From contig NZ_FOKP01000002.1 of assembly GCF_900112185.1 (NCBI RefSeq), forward strand, positions 397,360-461,359: a stretch of 64,000 nt of DNA, read 5' to 3'. Source of the DNA: Allobosea sp. CRIB-10. Lineage in GTDB: Bacteria > Pseudomonadota > Alphaproteobacteria > Rhizobiales > Beijerinckiaceae. The notes beneath the pieces are model-generated. The model was given only the letters and a program-made list of their open reading frames with translations, ran no database searches and was not told where the DNA came from. The position numbers were made by a program, and so were the translations under genes. This document shows, in pieces, positions 53,887 through 61,909 of this stretch. The first letter of the stretch is position 1. Each line of letters opens with the position of its first letter.

Positions 53887-54741
53887 ATGAGCGGTCAGAG
53901 TTCTCCGCAGGAGTTCAAGCTCCTCCCAGAGCCCGATACGCTGCCGGCTTTGCAGCTGTCGAACGCTCCGGTGGTCATTCGTTATCTTGTCACCGTCGCG
54001 ATGACGGCCATCGCGACGATGGTGGCGGTCGGCCTCGACAGCGCGGTGACGATTCCCAACCTGTCGCTCGTCTTCGTCGTGCCCGTACTCATCGCCGCCG
54101 TCGCTTTCGGGCTCGGCCCGTCGCTGTGTTCGGCTATTCTCGGCGCGCTCGCCTACAATTTCTTTCTGACAGAGCCGCGCTTCACGCTCCGCGTCGACGA
54201 CCCTTCGAACATCTGGGCGATCGGCCTGCTCTTCGTGATCGGGGTAATAGCGAGCGCCGTGGCATCGACCGCCCGGCGCAGGGCGGACGATGCCGCGCTC
54301 GGCAGGCGACAGGTCGCGCTCATCCGGTCCTACAGCCAAGGCCTCGTCGCAGCCGATACCACCGAGGCGATCTTCTCCCGCACGGCCGATGCGCTTGAAG
54401 CTCTCTTCAAGGTTCCCATCGTCCTGATGCTGATCTCGGAAGACTCGGTCGATCTGACCCTGCGACGCGGCGGCATCGAACCCGCGCCGGTCGATATCGA
54501 GGCAGCGCGGTCGTCCCTGACGACGGGCAAGGTCGCCGTCGCGGATGTCTACCCGTTCGATGCCTCGCGCTTCGATTTCTGGCCGGTGATGACGTCGGCG
54601 GACAGCGGGGCCGTCATCGGCCTGGCCTTCGATCCAGAGGAGCGTCCACCTCAGCCCGGCACGCTCGTCGAAACCGTCGCGAGCCTCCTGGCTCTGGCTC
54701 TCGACCGCCAGCATCTCCGGTCGGGACTTGGCGAACGCTGA
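53887..54741 (+). CDS. DUF4118 (KdpD-like) membrane protein with GAF-like C-terminus, no kinase
   Basis: The product is about 284 residues from the ATG at 53887, with AAGGAGA at 53874-53880. After a short cytosolic start it has three to four membrane helices in KdpD order (VIRYLVTVAMTAIATMVAVGL, LVFVVPVLIAAVAFGLGPSL and SNIWAIGLLFVIGVIASAV, each at their cores), with YNFFLTEPRFTLRVDDP characteristic of DUF4118. A GAF-like domain follows at about 150-280. There is no His-kinase domain, so it is a sensor-like fragment. Its partner, if any, is not adjacent. Confidence 0.82.
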   Translation: MSGQSSPQEFKLLPEPDTLPALQLSNAPVVIRYLVTVAMTAIATMVAVGLDSAVTIPNLSLVFVVPVLIAAVAFGLGPSLCSAILGALAYNFFLTEPRFTLRVDDPSNIWAIGLLFVIGVIASAVASTARRRADDAALGRRQVALIRSYSQGLVAADTTEAIFSRTADALEALFKVPIVLMLISEDSVDLTLRRGGIEPAPVDIEAARSSLTTGKVAVADVYPFDASRFDFWPVMTSADSGAVIGLAFDPEERPPQPGTLVETVASLLALALDRQHLRSGLGER

Positions 54742-54883
54742 GCGGAAGAAACCTGACCTTCGGGGGCCGGGTGTTCCCGATGCAGCAGGGCTCCCAGACG
54801 GGGGGCGACTCTGTTCGGCTATCCCGGACGTTCTTCGCTGAACCCGAGGTGCTGACGCCGCCCGTTCCCTGCGCAGAAAATTT

Positions 54884-54899
54884 GTTCGCCTTTACGAAC
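54884..54899. promoter_or_regulatory. Inverted repeat upstream of metZ
   Basis: GTTCG (54884-54888) and CGAAC (54895-54899) flank CCTTTA, 59 bp before the metZ start. It could be an operator. No SAM-II-like riboswitch pattern was recognised in the 216-bp leader 54742-54957. Confidence 0.3.
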
Positions 54900-54957
54900 G
54901 TGGGCAGCGATGATATCCCCCTTGTCCGTTATATCGAACGAAACCGGACGAGATATC

Positions 54958-56151
54958 ATGGCGAACGACGCGATCGGCGCGGCAGCGCTGCACCCGGAAA
55001 CCCAGCTCGTCCACGCCGGCACGATGCGCTCGGAATTCGGCGAGACCTCGGAAGCTCTCTTCCTGACCCAAGGCCATGTCTATGACAGCGCCGAGCAGGC
55101 CGAGGGCCGCTTCCTCAACACCGATCCGGGCTTCCAGTACGGGCGCCTCTCCAACCCGACCGTCGCCATGCTGGAGCAGCGGATGGCCGCCTTCGAGGGC
55201 GCCGAGTCCTGTCGCGCCACCGCGACCGGGATGGCCGCCGTCACCGCGGCCGTGATGGCGCCGGTCCGGGCCGGCGATCATGTCGTGGCGGCACGCGCCT
55301 TGTTCGGTTCCTGTCGCTACGTCATCGAGGACCACCTGCCGCGCTATGGCGTCGAGTCGACCCTGGTCGACGGCACCGATCTGTCCGCCTGGCGGGCCGC
55401 GATCAAACCGAACACCAAGCTCTTCTTCCTGGAGAGCCCGGCCAATCCGACGCTGGAGGTGATCGACATCGCCGCGGTCGCCGCGATCGCCAAGGCGGCC
55501 GGCATTATCCTCGTGGTCGACAATGTCTTCGCCACGCCGCTGTTCCAGCGCCCGCTCGCGCTTGGTGCCGATCTCGTCGTCTATTCCGCAACCAAGCACA
55601 TCGACGGCCAGGGCCGCTGCCTGGGCGGGCTGATCCTCGGCTCGAAGGCGCTGATCGAGGCCGACATCCAGACCTATCTGCGCCAGACCGGCCCGGCGCT
55701 GTCCCCCTTCAACGCCTGGGTGATGCTGAAGTCGCTGGAGACGCTACCCTTACGCATCCGCCAGCAGGCACAGAATGCGACGACGGTCGCGGCCTGGCTG
55801 AAGGGCCGGAAGGACCTGCCGCAGGTCGCCTTCATCGGCGATCCCGACCATCCGCAGGCCGACATCATCGCCAGGCAGATGAGCGGCCCCTCGACGCTGA
55901 TCGCTTTCGAGGTCGCGGGCGGCAAGGATGCGGCCTTCCGCTTCCTCAACCGGCTCAGGCTGATCCGCATCTCCAACAATCTCGGCGACGCCAAGAGCCT
56001 GATCGTCCATCCGGCGACGACGACGCATCAGCGCTTCACGCCGGAGGTGCGCGCCAGCATGGGCGTCGGCGACGGGCTGGTCCGGCTCTCGATCGGGCTT
56101 GAGCATCCCGATGACCTGATCGCCGACCTTCGGCAGGCGCTGGACGGCTGA
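54958..56151 (+). CDS. metZ: O-succinylhomoserine sulfhydrylase
   Basis: The 397-residue PLP enzyme converts O-succinylhomoserine and sulfide to homocysteine in methionine synthesis. PLP binds Lys213 in YSATKHIDGQGR. Other Cys/Met-metabolism motifs are FQYGRLSNPTVAMLE, SCRATATGMAAVTAA and LFFLESPANPTLEV. The HIDGQGR sequence after the lysine and IVHPATTTHQRF are typical of MetZ rather than cystathionine enzymes. The ATG at 54958 gives the usual MetZ N-terminus; the frame is open slightly upstream. Confidence 0.93.
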   Translation: MANDAIGAAALHPETQLVHAGTMRSEFGETSEALFLTQGHVYDSAEQAEGRFLNTDPGFQYGRLSNPTVAMLEQRMAAFEGAESCRATATGMAAVTAAVMAPVRAGDHVVAARALFGSCRYVIEDHLPRYGVESTLVDGTDLSAWRAAIKPNTKLFFLESPANPTLEVIDIAAVAAIAKAAGIILVVDNVFATPLFQRPLALGADLVVYSATKHIDGQGRCLGGLILGSKALIEADIQTYLRQTGPALSPFNAWVMLKSLETLPLRIRQQAQNATTVAAWLKGRKDLPQVAFIGDPDHPQADIIARQMSGPSTLIAFEVAGGKDAAFRFLNRLRLIRISNNLGDAKSLIVHPATTTHQRFTPEVRASMGVGDGLVRLSIGLEHPDDLIADLRQALDG

Positions 56152-56179
56152 TCCGAACCAGATTGGCGACGGTGCGTTT

Positions 56180-56204
56180 GAACCTCGGCAACAACCCGAG
56201 GTTC
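56180..56204 (+). promoter_or_regulatory. Perfect hairpin covering the ribosome binding site of the next gene
   Basis: GAACCTCGG (56180-56188) pairs perfectly with CCGAGGTTC (56196-56204) around CAACAAC. The second arm contains GAGG, the only Shine-Dalgarno-like sequence before the ATG at 56208. Folding would hide the translation start, or the element may be a protein-binding operator. Confidence 0.5.
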
Positions 56205-56207
56205 AAC

Positions 56208-56573
56208 ATGCTCCGCAAGACCGTTTGTACGACCACGCTGTTCGCTCTGCTCGCCGCCCCGGCCTTGGCTCAGACCACCTCGCCGGCCTCGCCTGCTGCA
56301 CCGGAAAAGCCATCCTCCCCCGAGCTTTCCGCCTGCAAGGCGACTGCGATGGCGGCGCTGACGGCGCGCGAGCCCGAGATCAAGGACATCTATATCGACG
56401 AGGACGGGCTGACGATCGCGGTGGCGGAGACCAAGGTCGAGGACACGCCGGTGACGCGCATCATCATGGGCGAGGCCTATCTGAAGACCGACAAATCCGA
56501 CAAGCCGCGCCGCTTCCTCTGCCTCATCGGCGAGAAGGGCAAGGTGCTGCTGACCTTCTTCACGCAGCGCTGA
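56208..56573 (+). CDS. Small secreted protein of unknown function
   Basis: The product is about 121 residues from the ATG at 56208, which begins a clear signal peptide (LRKTVCTTTLFALLAAPA, cleaved near ALAQT). A Pro/Ser/Ala spacer follows, then about 75 residues with two cysteines (LSACKAT and RRFLCLIGEKGKVLLTFFTQ) and the IYIDEDGLTIAV region. No domain is recognised; the protein is probably periplasmic. It ends convergently with a DUF2188 gene. Confidence 0.75.
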   Translation: MLRKTVCTTTLFALLAAPALAQTTSPASPAAPEKPSSPELSACKATAMAALTAREPEIKDIYIDEDGLTIAVAETKVEDTPVTRIIMGEAYLKTDKSDKPRRFLCLIGEKGKVLLTFFTQR

Positions 56574-56587
56574 GGCGCCGCCTCAGC
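56569..56587. terminator. Hairpin containing both stop codons of convergent genes
   Basis: GCTGAGGC (56569-56576) pairs with GCCTCAGC (56580-56587) around GCC. The TGA of the rightward gene (56571-56573) and the stop of the leftward gene (56583-56585) both lie in the stem. It may act as a compact bidirectional terminator. Confidence 0.55.
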
Positions 56588-56828
56588 CGCCGTCGACGAT
56601 CCGGGTATTGGGCCGGTCACGGCCATCGGCCAGTTCCTCGTGCCATTCGCCCTTGGCGTCCTGGTAGACGATGCCGTCGGTGACTCCCGGCCGCTTCTGG
56701 CGGGCAGCCGCCTTGTTGGCTGCCTTCAGCGCCGCGTCATGCGAGCGGAAGGTCTCCGAAAGCGCGTCGCCGACCTTGTAGGCCCAGCCACCATCGTGCT
56801 GGACGATCTCGTACTTTACCGTGACCAT
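56583..56828 (-). CDS. DUF2188-like small protein
   Basis: The product is 81 residues from the ATG at 56828, preceded by GGAGG on the minus strand. The sequence has the DUF2188 pattern: YEIVQHDGGWAYKVGD, a middle helix rich in alanine (SHDAALKAANKAAARQ) and a final GIVYQDAKGEWHEEL, where an imidazole/tryptophan-rich strand repeats the first. It is cytosolic and of unknown function. The longer open frame upstream to 56960 overlaps fabI and is unlikely to be translated. Confidence 0.82.
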   Translation of the reverse strand: MVTVKYEIVQHDGGWAYKVGDALSETFRSHDAALKAANKAAARQKRPGVTDGIVYQDAKGEWHEELADGRDRPNTRIVDGG

Positions 56829-56931
56829 GAGCGTCCTCCATGGCTCACTGATCGAACCATTGGCGCACGCCCCGGTTCCACCGGAGGGGAGGATAGCCCC
56901 GCCGAGCGAGCGGCGGAAGGGCCTGTTCGAC

Positions 56932-57765
56932 TTAGTCGCCGTTGCCGGTATCGGCCGCACGCAGGCCTTCCAGCACCGGCATCGAGGTGATGTGGTAGCC
57001 GGCGTCGATATGGTGGACCTCGCCGGTCACCCCGCCCGAGAGATCGGACAGGTAATAGAGCGCCGAGCCGCCGATCTCCTCCAGCGTCACCGATTTGCGC
57101 AAAGGCGAGTTGGCGCGCTGCCAGGAATACATGGCGCGCGCATCGGAGATGCCGGCGCCGGCCAGAGTCCGCACCGGCCCGGGCGAGAGCGCGTTGACCC
57201 GGATGCCCTTCGGCCCGTAATCGGCGGCAAGATAGCGCATGCTCGCCTCCAGCGCCGCCTTGGCGACGCCCATGACGTTGTAGTTCGGCATCACACGGTT
57301 CGAGCCGCTATAGGTCAGCGTGATCATGCTGCCGCCATTGGGCATGCGCGCCGCGGCCCGCTTGGCGGCTTCCGTGAACGAGAAGCAGGAGATCACCATG
57401 GTCCGCGAGAAATTCTCGCGGGTGGTGTCGGCATAGAGGCCCTTGAGCTCGTTCTTGTCGGAGAAGCCGATGGCGTGGATCAGGAAATCGAGCGTGTTGC
57501 GCTCGGGATCGCCGCCCCAGGCCTCGTCGATCGCGGCGAAGGCGGCATCGACAGTGGCAACATCCTCGACATCACAGGGGATGACCAGCTTCGAGCCGAT
57601 ACTCTCCGCCAGCGGCTTGACGCGCTTGCCGAGCGCCTCGCCCTGATAGGTGAAGGCCATTTCGGCGCCATGCGCATGCAGGGTCCGAGCAATGCCCCAG
57701 GCGATCGAGTTCTGATTGGCGACCCCCATGACGAGGCCGCGCTTGTTGTGCATCAGGGGGAGCAT
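56932..57765 (-). CDS. fabI: Enoyl-[acyl-carrier-protein] reductase (NADH)
   Basis: The 277-residue enzyme performs the last reduction of fatty acid elongation. FabI features are RGLVMGVANQNSIAWGIA (cofactor loop), the catalytic pair Tyr162-x6-Lys169 in NYNVMGVAKA, TLTYSGSNRVMPN and the closing GGVTGEVHHIDAGYH, which matches GE..YVDAGY of FabI. It lies 18 bp after vapC, with a weak ribosome binding site, and has no obvious promoter of its own. It normally follows fabB directly in Hyphomicrobiales; here three genes intervene. Confidence 0.95.
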   Translation of the reverse strand: MLPLMHNKRGLVMGVANQNSIAWGIARTLHAHGAEMAFTYQGEALGKRVKPLAESIGSKLVIPCDVEDVATVDAAFAAIDEAWGGDPERNTLDFLIHAIGFSDKNELKGLYADTTRENFSRTMVISCFSFTEAAKRAAARMPNGGSMITLTYSGSNRVMPNYNVMGVAKAALEASMRYLAADYGPKGIRVNALSPGPVRTLAGAGISDARAMYSWQRANSPLRKSVTLEEIGGSALYYLSDLSGGVTGEVHHIDAGYHITSMPVLEGLRAADTGNGD

Positions 57766-57783
57766 GTCTGGACTTTCACGTCA

Positions 57784-58191
57784 TCATTCGGCGAGCGCCG
57801 CGCGGAGGTCGGTTCGGCTGAAATCTTGGCCGACGAACAGGATAGCTGCATTGCGCAGCGTCGTAGATGCATAGGCGAAGCAGTCGCCCATGTTCAATGC
57901 CGCAGGATGCCGGCCTTTGCCAAAACGGGCGAAAGCGGCCAGCGCCACATCGGCATGAGCGTCGCCGATGTCCTCGATGGCGATCCGTGCGCGGCCGACG
58001 AGATCGCGCACCTCGCCCAGAGCTTCGGCGACGGTGTAGTTGGCGAGCCGCGCGACGGCGAGCGCCGTTTCGTAGATGGCGACAGGGGACGTGAAGAAGG
58101 TCGCATCGCTTTCGAGGCAATCGAGCACGCGATCGGCCGCGGGCTCGCCAGCCATCACGGCAGTCAAAGCGGACGCGTCGACGAAGATCAT
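57784..58191 (-). CDS. vapC: VapC-type PIN-domain toxin
   Basis: The product is 135 residues from the ATG at 58191, which overlaps the antitoxin stop (ATGA). PIN-domain metal ligands are Asp5 (IFVDASAL), Glu41 (IYETALA) and Asp103 (GDCFAYA). VapC toxins are Mg2+-dependent ribonucleases, commonly cutting tRNA or rRNA. The antitoxin is directly upstream and the catalytic residues are complete, so the module appears intact. It sits between fabB and fabI. Confidence 0.92.
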   Translation of the reverse strand: MIFVDASALTAVMAGEPAADRVLDCLESDATFFTSPVAIYETALAVARLANYTVAEALGEVRDLVGRARIAIEDIGDAHADVALAAFARFGKGRHPAALNMGDCFAYASTTLRNAAILFVGQDFSRTDLRAALAE

Positions 58192-58445
58192 TCGTCGCCC
58201 GACAGCCAATCGAAGAAGGCCTTGTCGGCTTTCAGTCCCGTCTTGCCATGAGCCGCGACACGCTCCTGGATGTCGCGGATTCGTTCGCGGAGCGGCCGCT
58301 GATCGGCCTGCAACTCGACCTGCTCGATGCGCGCCAGCTTTTCCTCCGCGGCCTTACGGACAGCGTCGGTCAGCGTCGCGCCGGTCTTCGCCGCAAGCGC
58401 ACGCACGATGCGATCGGTTTCAGGGTCGCGGATATGGAACGCCAT
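58188..58445 (-). CDS. vapB: VapB-type antitoxin (PSK/Rv0623 family)
   Basis: The 85-residue protein starts [22 protein letters not shown], split as [13 protein letters not shown] and LAAKTG, the ribbon-helix-helix pattern of the Rv0623/PSK antitoxin family. A C-terminal segment ([12 protein letters not shown]) would occupy the toxin active site. It binds DNA as a dimer to repress its own operon, and twin palindromes at 58455-58484 lie immediately upstream. Confidence 0.92.
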   Translation of the reverse strand: MAFHIRDPETDRIVRALAAKTGATLTDAVRKAAEEKLARIEQVELQADQRPLRERIRDIQERVAAHGKTGLKADKAFFDWLSGDE

Positions 58446-58454
58446 CAGATGCTC

Positions 58455-58484
58455 CGTCTAGACGAGGCATATAGTCGTCTAGAC
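58455..58484 (-). promoter_or_regulatory. Twin-palindrome operator of the vapBC module
   Basis: GTCTAGAC occurs at 58456-58463 and 58477-58484. The centres are 21 bp apart, so both face the same side of the helix. On the minus strand a TATAT (-10-like) element lies between them. The copies sit 10 bp upstream of vapB and fit autoregulation by two VapB dimers. Confidence 0.7.
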
Positions 58485-58497
58485 TCTCTCTGTCACC

Positions 58498-58770
58498 TCA
58501 GAGGTGCTTCCTCACGGCCTCGGCCGTGTCCTTCGAACTCGCCAGCGGCACGATCTCGAAGCGGGCGAGATCGCCCCAGGCCAGCACCCATTCTTGGAGC
58601 AAGGTGACGTCGTCGCACTGCATCACCTGGAAACAGCGGGAAAAATCGGCCGATATCCAGCTGTCGATATAGGTGAGGCCCTCGGGCATCATCCGGCCAT
58701 GCTTGTGGTAGCGGGTGTAGATCTCCTTTACCCGCGCCTGGTCGAAATGCTCGATCACCATGAAGAGCAT
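58498..58770 (-). CDS. DUF3303 domain protein
   Basis: The 90-residue protein has the DUF3303 features: MLFMVIEHF, a YTRYHKHGRMMPEGLTYIDSWI stretch (core GRMMPEGLTYIDSW) and CFQVMQCDDVTLLQEWVLAW (core CFQVMQCDD). The fold is a dimeric alpha-beta barrel-like domain of unknown role. It is 10 bp downstream of fabB on the same strand and presumably co-transcribed with it. Confidence 0.85.
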   Translation of the reverse strand: MLFMVIEHFDQARVKEIYTRYHKHGRMMPEGLTYIDSWISADFSRCFQVMQCDDVTLLQEWVLAWGDLARFEIVPLASSKDTAEAVRKHL

Positions 58771-58780
58771 GGCGGGTCCC

Positions 58781-60007
58781 TCAGGCTTCGAGGCGCTTCA
58801 TCACGATGGTGGCGTTGGTGCCGCCGAAGCCGAACGAGTTCGAGAGCACGCAGCCGAGGCCGGCATTGTCGATGCGCTTGCGCACGATCGGCATGTCGGC
58901 GAAGGCCGGGTCGAGCTCCTCGATATGGGCGCTCTCGCAGATGAAGTCGTTGTTGAGCATCAGGAGCGAGTAGATCGCCTCCTGCACGCCGGTCGCGCCG
59001 AGCGAATGGCCGGTCAGCGACTTTGTCGCCGAGATCGGCGGGCTCTTCTCGCCGGCGCCGAAGACGGTGCGGATCGCCTCGATCTCCTTGGCGTCGCCGA
59101 CCGGGGTCGAGGTGCCGTGCGGGTTGATGTAGTCGATCTTGGCCTTCACGCCCTGCAGCGCCATGCGCATGCAGCGCTCGGCGCCCTCGCCTGACGGAGC
59201 GACCATGTCGTAGCCGTCCGAGGTCGCGCCATAGCCGACGATCTCGCCATAGATGCGGGCGCCGCGGGCCTTGGCATGCTCCAGTTCCTCCAGCACGACG
59301 ACGCCGGCGCCGCCGGCGATGACGAAGCCGTCGCGACGCGCATCATAGGCGCGCGAGGCGACGGCGGGAGTCTCGTTGAAGTCGGAGGACATCGCACCCA
59401 TGCCGTCGAACAGCACGGAGAGCGTCCAGTCGAGCTCCTCGCAGCCGCCGGCGAAGATCACGTCCTGCTTGCCCCACTGGATCAGCTCGTAAGCGTTGCC
59501 GATGCAGTGGTTCGAGGTCGCGCAGGCCGAGGAGATCGAATAGTTGACGCCTTTGATCTTGAACCAGGTCGCCAGCGTCGCCGAGGCGGTCGAGGACATG
59601 CCCTTGGGCACGGCGAAGGGGCCGACCTTCTTGGACGAGCCGCTCTCGCGCGCCTTGTCATAGGCGTCGATCAGCGCGCGGGTCGAGGGGCCGCCGGAGC
59701 CCATGACGATGCCGGTGCGCTCATGGCTGATTTCCTTCTCTTCCAGTCCGGCGTCGCGGATGGCCTGCTCCATCGCGACCTGGTTCCAGGCCGAGCCGCC
59801 GCCATGGAAGCGCATGGCGCGGCGGTCGAGCACGGTCGAGGGATCGAGCGTGGGCACGCCGGCGACGCGGCTGCGGAAGCCGTGCTCGGCGAAATCAGCC
59901 GCATAGGAGATGCCGGACTTGGCTTCGCGCAGCGAGGCCAGCACTTCCTGCGTATTGTTGCCGATGGACGAGACGATGCCCATCCCGGTTACCACAACGC
60001 GTCTCAT
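58781..60007 (-). CDS. fabB: 3-oxoacyl-[acyl-carrier-protein] synthase I
   Basis: The product is 408 residues from the ATG at 60007, preceded by GGAGAAG. The catalytic cysteine is Cys162 ([12 protein letters not shown]), with the two active-site histidines in [11 protein letters not shown] and [10 protein letters not shown]. The [17 protein letters not shown] segment marks FabB. It elongates unsaturated acyl-ACPs made by FabA. The open frame upstream to 60106 is not used; it lacks homology and overlaps repeat DNA. Confidence 0.95.
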   Translation of the reverse strand: MRRVVVTGMGIVSSIGNNTQEVLASLREAKSGISYAADFAEHGFRSRVAGVPTLDPSTVLDRRAMRFHGGGSAWNQVAMEQAIRDAGLEEKEISHERTGIVMGSGGPSTRALIDAYDKARESGSSKKVGPFAVPKGMSSTASATLATWFKIKGVNYSISSACATSNHCIGNAYELIQWGKQDVIFAGGCEELDWTLSVLFDGMGAMSSDFNETPAVASRAYDARRDGFVIAGGAGVVVLEELEHAKARGARIYGEIVGYGATSDGYDMVAPSGEGAERCMRMALQGVKAKIDYINPHGTSTPVGDAKEIEAIRTVFGAGEKSPPISATKSLTGHSLGATGVQEAIYSLLMLNNDFICESAHIEELDPAFADMPIVRKRIDNAGLGCVLSNSFGFGGTNATIVMKRLEA

Positions 60008-60114
60008 GCTGCTTCTCCGGCTCTTTGGTGACGGGCCGGGAGGCCAACCCCGGACCTGTAATAGATCGCCTACCGCGCAAATGGACTGCGCGGCCGGCGA
60101 AGGCAAGGCGCCTC

Positions 60115-60226
60115 GATCACCATGATTTTGGATCGCCTCGATCCAAAATCATAAAGGTGATCGATTTCAACGATTCCGAGCGGGATTTCAGCGAAAACCG
60201 GTATCCACTTTTCGCATCCCGCTCGG
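60115..60226. repeat. Two tandem long palindromes between fabA and fabB
   Basis: The first has GATCACC/GGTGATC outer arms (60115-60121, 60156-60162) and 14-bp perfect inner arms ATGATTTTGGATCG (60122-60135) and CGATCCAAAATCAT (60139-60152). The second has CCGAGCGGGAT (60176-60186) against ATCCCGCTCGG (60216-60226), enclosing GCGAAAA (60191-60197) and TTTTCGC (60209-60215). The second core matches the GCGAAAACCGG...CCACTTTTCGC repeat common in rhizobia. Confidence 0.8.
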
Positions 60227-60237
60227 GCTTATTTTGC

Positions 60238-60762
60238 TCAGGCCGCTTCGGGCTTGAACAGGCCGACGCGCATATCGGTCGTCGTATAGATACGCTTCCC
60301 GTCCGCTTCGAGCCAGCCATCGGCGATGCCGAGGACGAGCTTGGACTTGAAGACGCGCTTGAAATCGACGCCGTAGACGACGTGCTTGACCGTGGGCAGC
60401 ACCTGGTCGGCGAACTTGACCTCGCCGACGCCGAGCGCCCGGCCGCGGCCGGGCAGGCCGAGCCAGCCGAGGAAGAAGCCGGTGAGCTGCCAGAGCGCGT
60501 CGAGACCAAGGCAGCCCGGCATCACCGGGTCACCCTTGAAATGGCAATCGAAGAACCAGAGATCGGGCCGGACGTCGAGCTCGGCCCGCACCATGCCCTT
60601 GCCGTGCTCACCACCTGTCTCGCTGATCTGCGCGATACGGTCGAACATCAGCATCGGCGGCAGCGGCAGCTGCGCATTGCCCGGCCCGAAGAGCTCACCG
60701 CGCCCGCAAGCGAGGATCTCCTCGTAGCTGAATGACGATTGCCGCTCCATATCCGACTTCAC
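60238..60762 (-). CDS. fabA: 3-hydroxydecanoyl-[acyl-carrier-protein] dehydratase
   Basis: The 174-residue hot-dog-fold enzyme makes and isomerises 2-decenoyl-ACP, the branch point to unsaturated fatty acids. The catalytic pair is His74 ([14 protein letters not shown]) and Asp88 (LGLDALWQL), offset by four from His70/Asp84 of E. coli. It is the first gene of the fab set, divergent from irr across a pseudogene. An in-frame ATG at 60750 is an alternative start. Confidence 0.95.
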   Translation of the reverse strand: MKSDMERQSSFSYEEILACGRGELFGPGNAQLPLPPMLMFDRIAQISETGGEHGKGMVRAELDVRPDLWFFDCHFKGDPVMPGCLGLDALWQLTGFFLGWLGLPGRGRALGVGEVKFADQVLPTVKHVVYGVDFKRVFKSKLVLGIADGWLEADGKRIYTTTDMRVGLFKPEAA

Positions 60763-60866
60763 TCCCTTTCGGCCGCCACGATCCGTCGGCCAACTCCCGA
60801 TGCGACGTGCCTAACACGGCGTCGCTGCGGAACGAAAGGGCGCAAGCTTTCCTCGGCCGTGGATGA

Positions 60867-61240
60867 TCAGCCTGCGATGCTGCGCCAGCCCTCCAGGAGC
60901 GTGAGTGCGGCGACGACGATCAACAATGCGCCGACAGCGCGCCCCAGAGCGACCTCGGCCCGCGGATGGCCGGCAAGGACACCGCGGCCGGCGCCGGCTG
61001 CGATGGCCAGGCCACCATAGACGCCGAACTGTGTCACGGCGATGATCACCCCAAGAATCGCCGCCTGCAGCCAGATTTCCCCGGCCTCCGGCCGCAGGAA
61101 CTGCGGAAACGCCGCGAGCATGAAGAGCTAGAGACTGTCAGCGCATTGGCGAGCACGAAGGTCATGTCCATGCCGGGCACGATGATGATGATGCCGAAGA
61201 CGAGGGAGAAGAACAGCCAGACTGGGGCGGCATCGGGCAT
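60867..61240 (-). pseudogene. LysE/RhtB-family transporter remnant (internal deletion and frameshift)
   Basis: Reading leftward from the ATG at 61240, the first 37 residues are a normal RhtB start (LFFSLVFGIIIIVPGMDMTFVLANALT). Near 61130 the frame changes: the continuing family sequence (LFMLAAFPQFLRPEAG, then two helices ending LTLLEGWRS) is in another frame preceded by a TAG. Together they give about 120 residues against about 200 in intact members, so roughly 80 residues of the middle are missing as well as the frame. It lies between fabA and irr. Confidence 0.85.
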
Positions 61241-61378
61241 GGGAGCGCTCCGGAACGACGCCCGTTTCCTGCAGTATGCCGCGTCCGAGCCTGTCAGCAG
61301 CGCCGCTATGCTTGCGGCTAGGTAGCCAAGGCCTTACATCGAATCTAAATGTTGATGTCCCGATGATGGGACGGTTTG

Positions 61379-61858
61379 ATGGAGTCGACGCGCGGCATGG
61401 ACGGCCAGACGCAGGACCAGGGCTACGGATCGGACGCACGGCAGGGCTGCCCCTTCCACGATGTGCGCCAGAAGCTGCGCCGGGTCGGCCTGCGGCCGAC
61501 ACGCCAGCGCGTCTCGCTCGGCTGGCTGCTCTTCGCCAAGGGCGACCGGCACATCAGCGCCGAAATGCTCTATGAAGAGGCGATGAAGGCGCGCGTGCCG
61601 GTCTCGCTCGCGACGGTCTACAACACCCTGCACCAATTCACGCAGGCCGGCCTGCTGCGCGAGCTCGCCATCGACGGCGCCAAGACGTTCTTCGACACCG
61701 ACAACAGCGACCATCACCATTTCGTGGTCGATGGCGAGGACAAGGTGATCGACATCCCGGCCTCGGCGGTCGACGTCGCCGAATTGCCGCCACCGCCCGA
61801 TGGCTACGAGATCAGCCGGGTCGACGTCGTGGTCAGGCTGCGCAAGGTCGGCGGCTGA
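61379..61858 (+). CDS. irr: Iron response regulator Irr (Fur family)
   Basis: The product is about 159 residues from the ATG at 61379; an in-frame ATG at 61397 is possible. The N-terminus carries a heme-regulatory GCPFHD motif (Cys24-Pro25). The winged helix is RPTRQRVSLGWLLF and VSLATVYNTLHQF, and HHH at 112-114 (NSDHHHF) is the second heme site. Both heme elements are spaced as in Bradyrhizobium Irr. Irr controls iron-dependent and heme genes in rhizobia and is degraded when heme is plentiful. The 138-bp upstream gap must hold its promoter. Confidence 0.93.
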   Translation: MESTRGMDGQTQDQGYGSDARQGCPFHDVRQKLRRVGLRPTRQRVSLGWLLFAKGDRHISAEMLYEEAMKARVPVSLATVYNTLHQFTQAGLLRELAIDGAKTFFDTDNSDHHHFVVDGEDKVIDIPASAVDVAELPPPPDGYEISRVDVVVRLRKVGG

Positions 61859-61909
61859 AGCGCCCCACGGCGCGGGCGTGTTTTGGGACTTCGACCGAAA
61901 TCACCATGT

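Noticed and set aside
54742..54957. SAM-II-type riboswitch before metZ
   Set aside because: Such an element is common before methionine genes in alphaproteobacteria, so it was looked for, but the conserved pseudoknot sequence pattern is not recognisable here. A covariance-model search would settle it.
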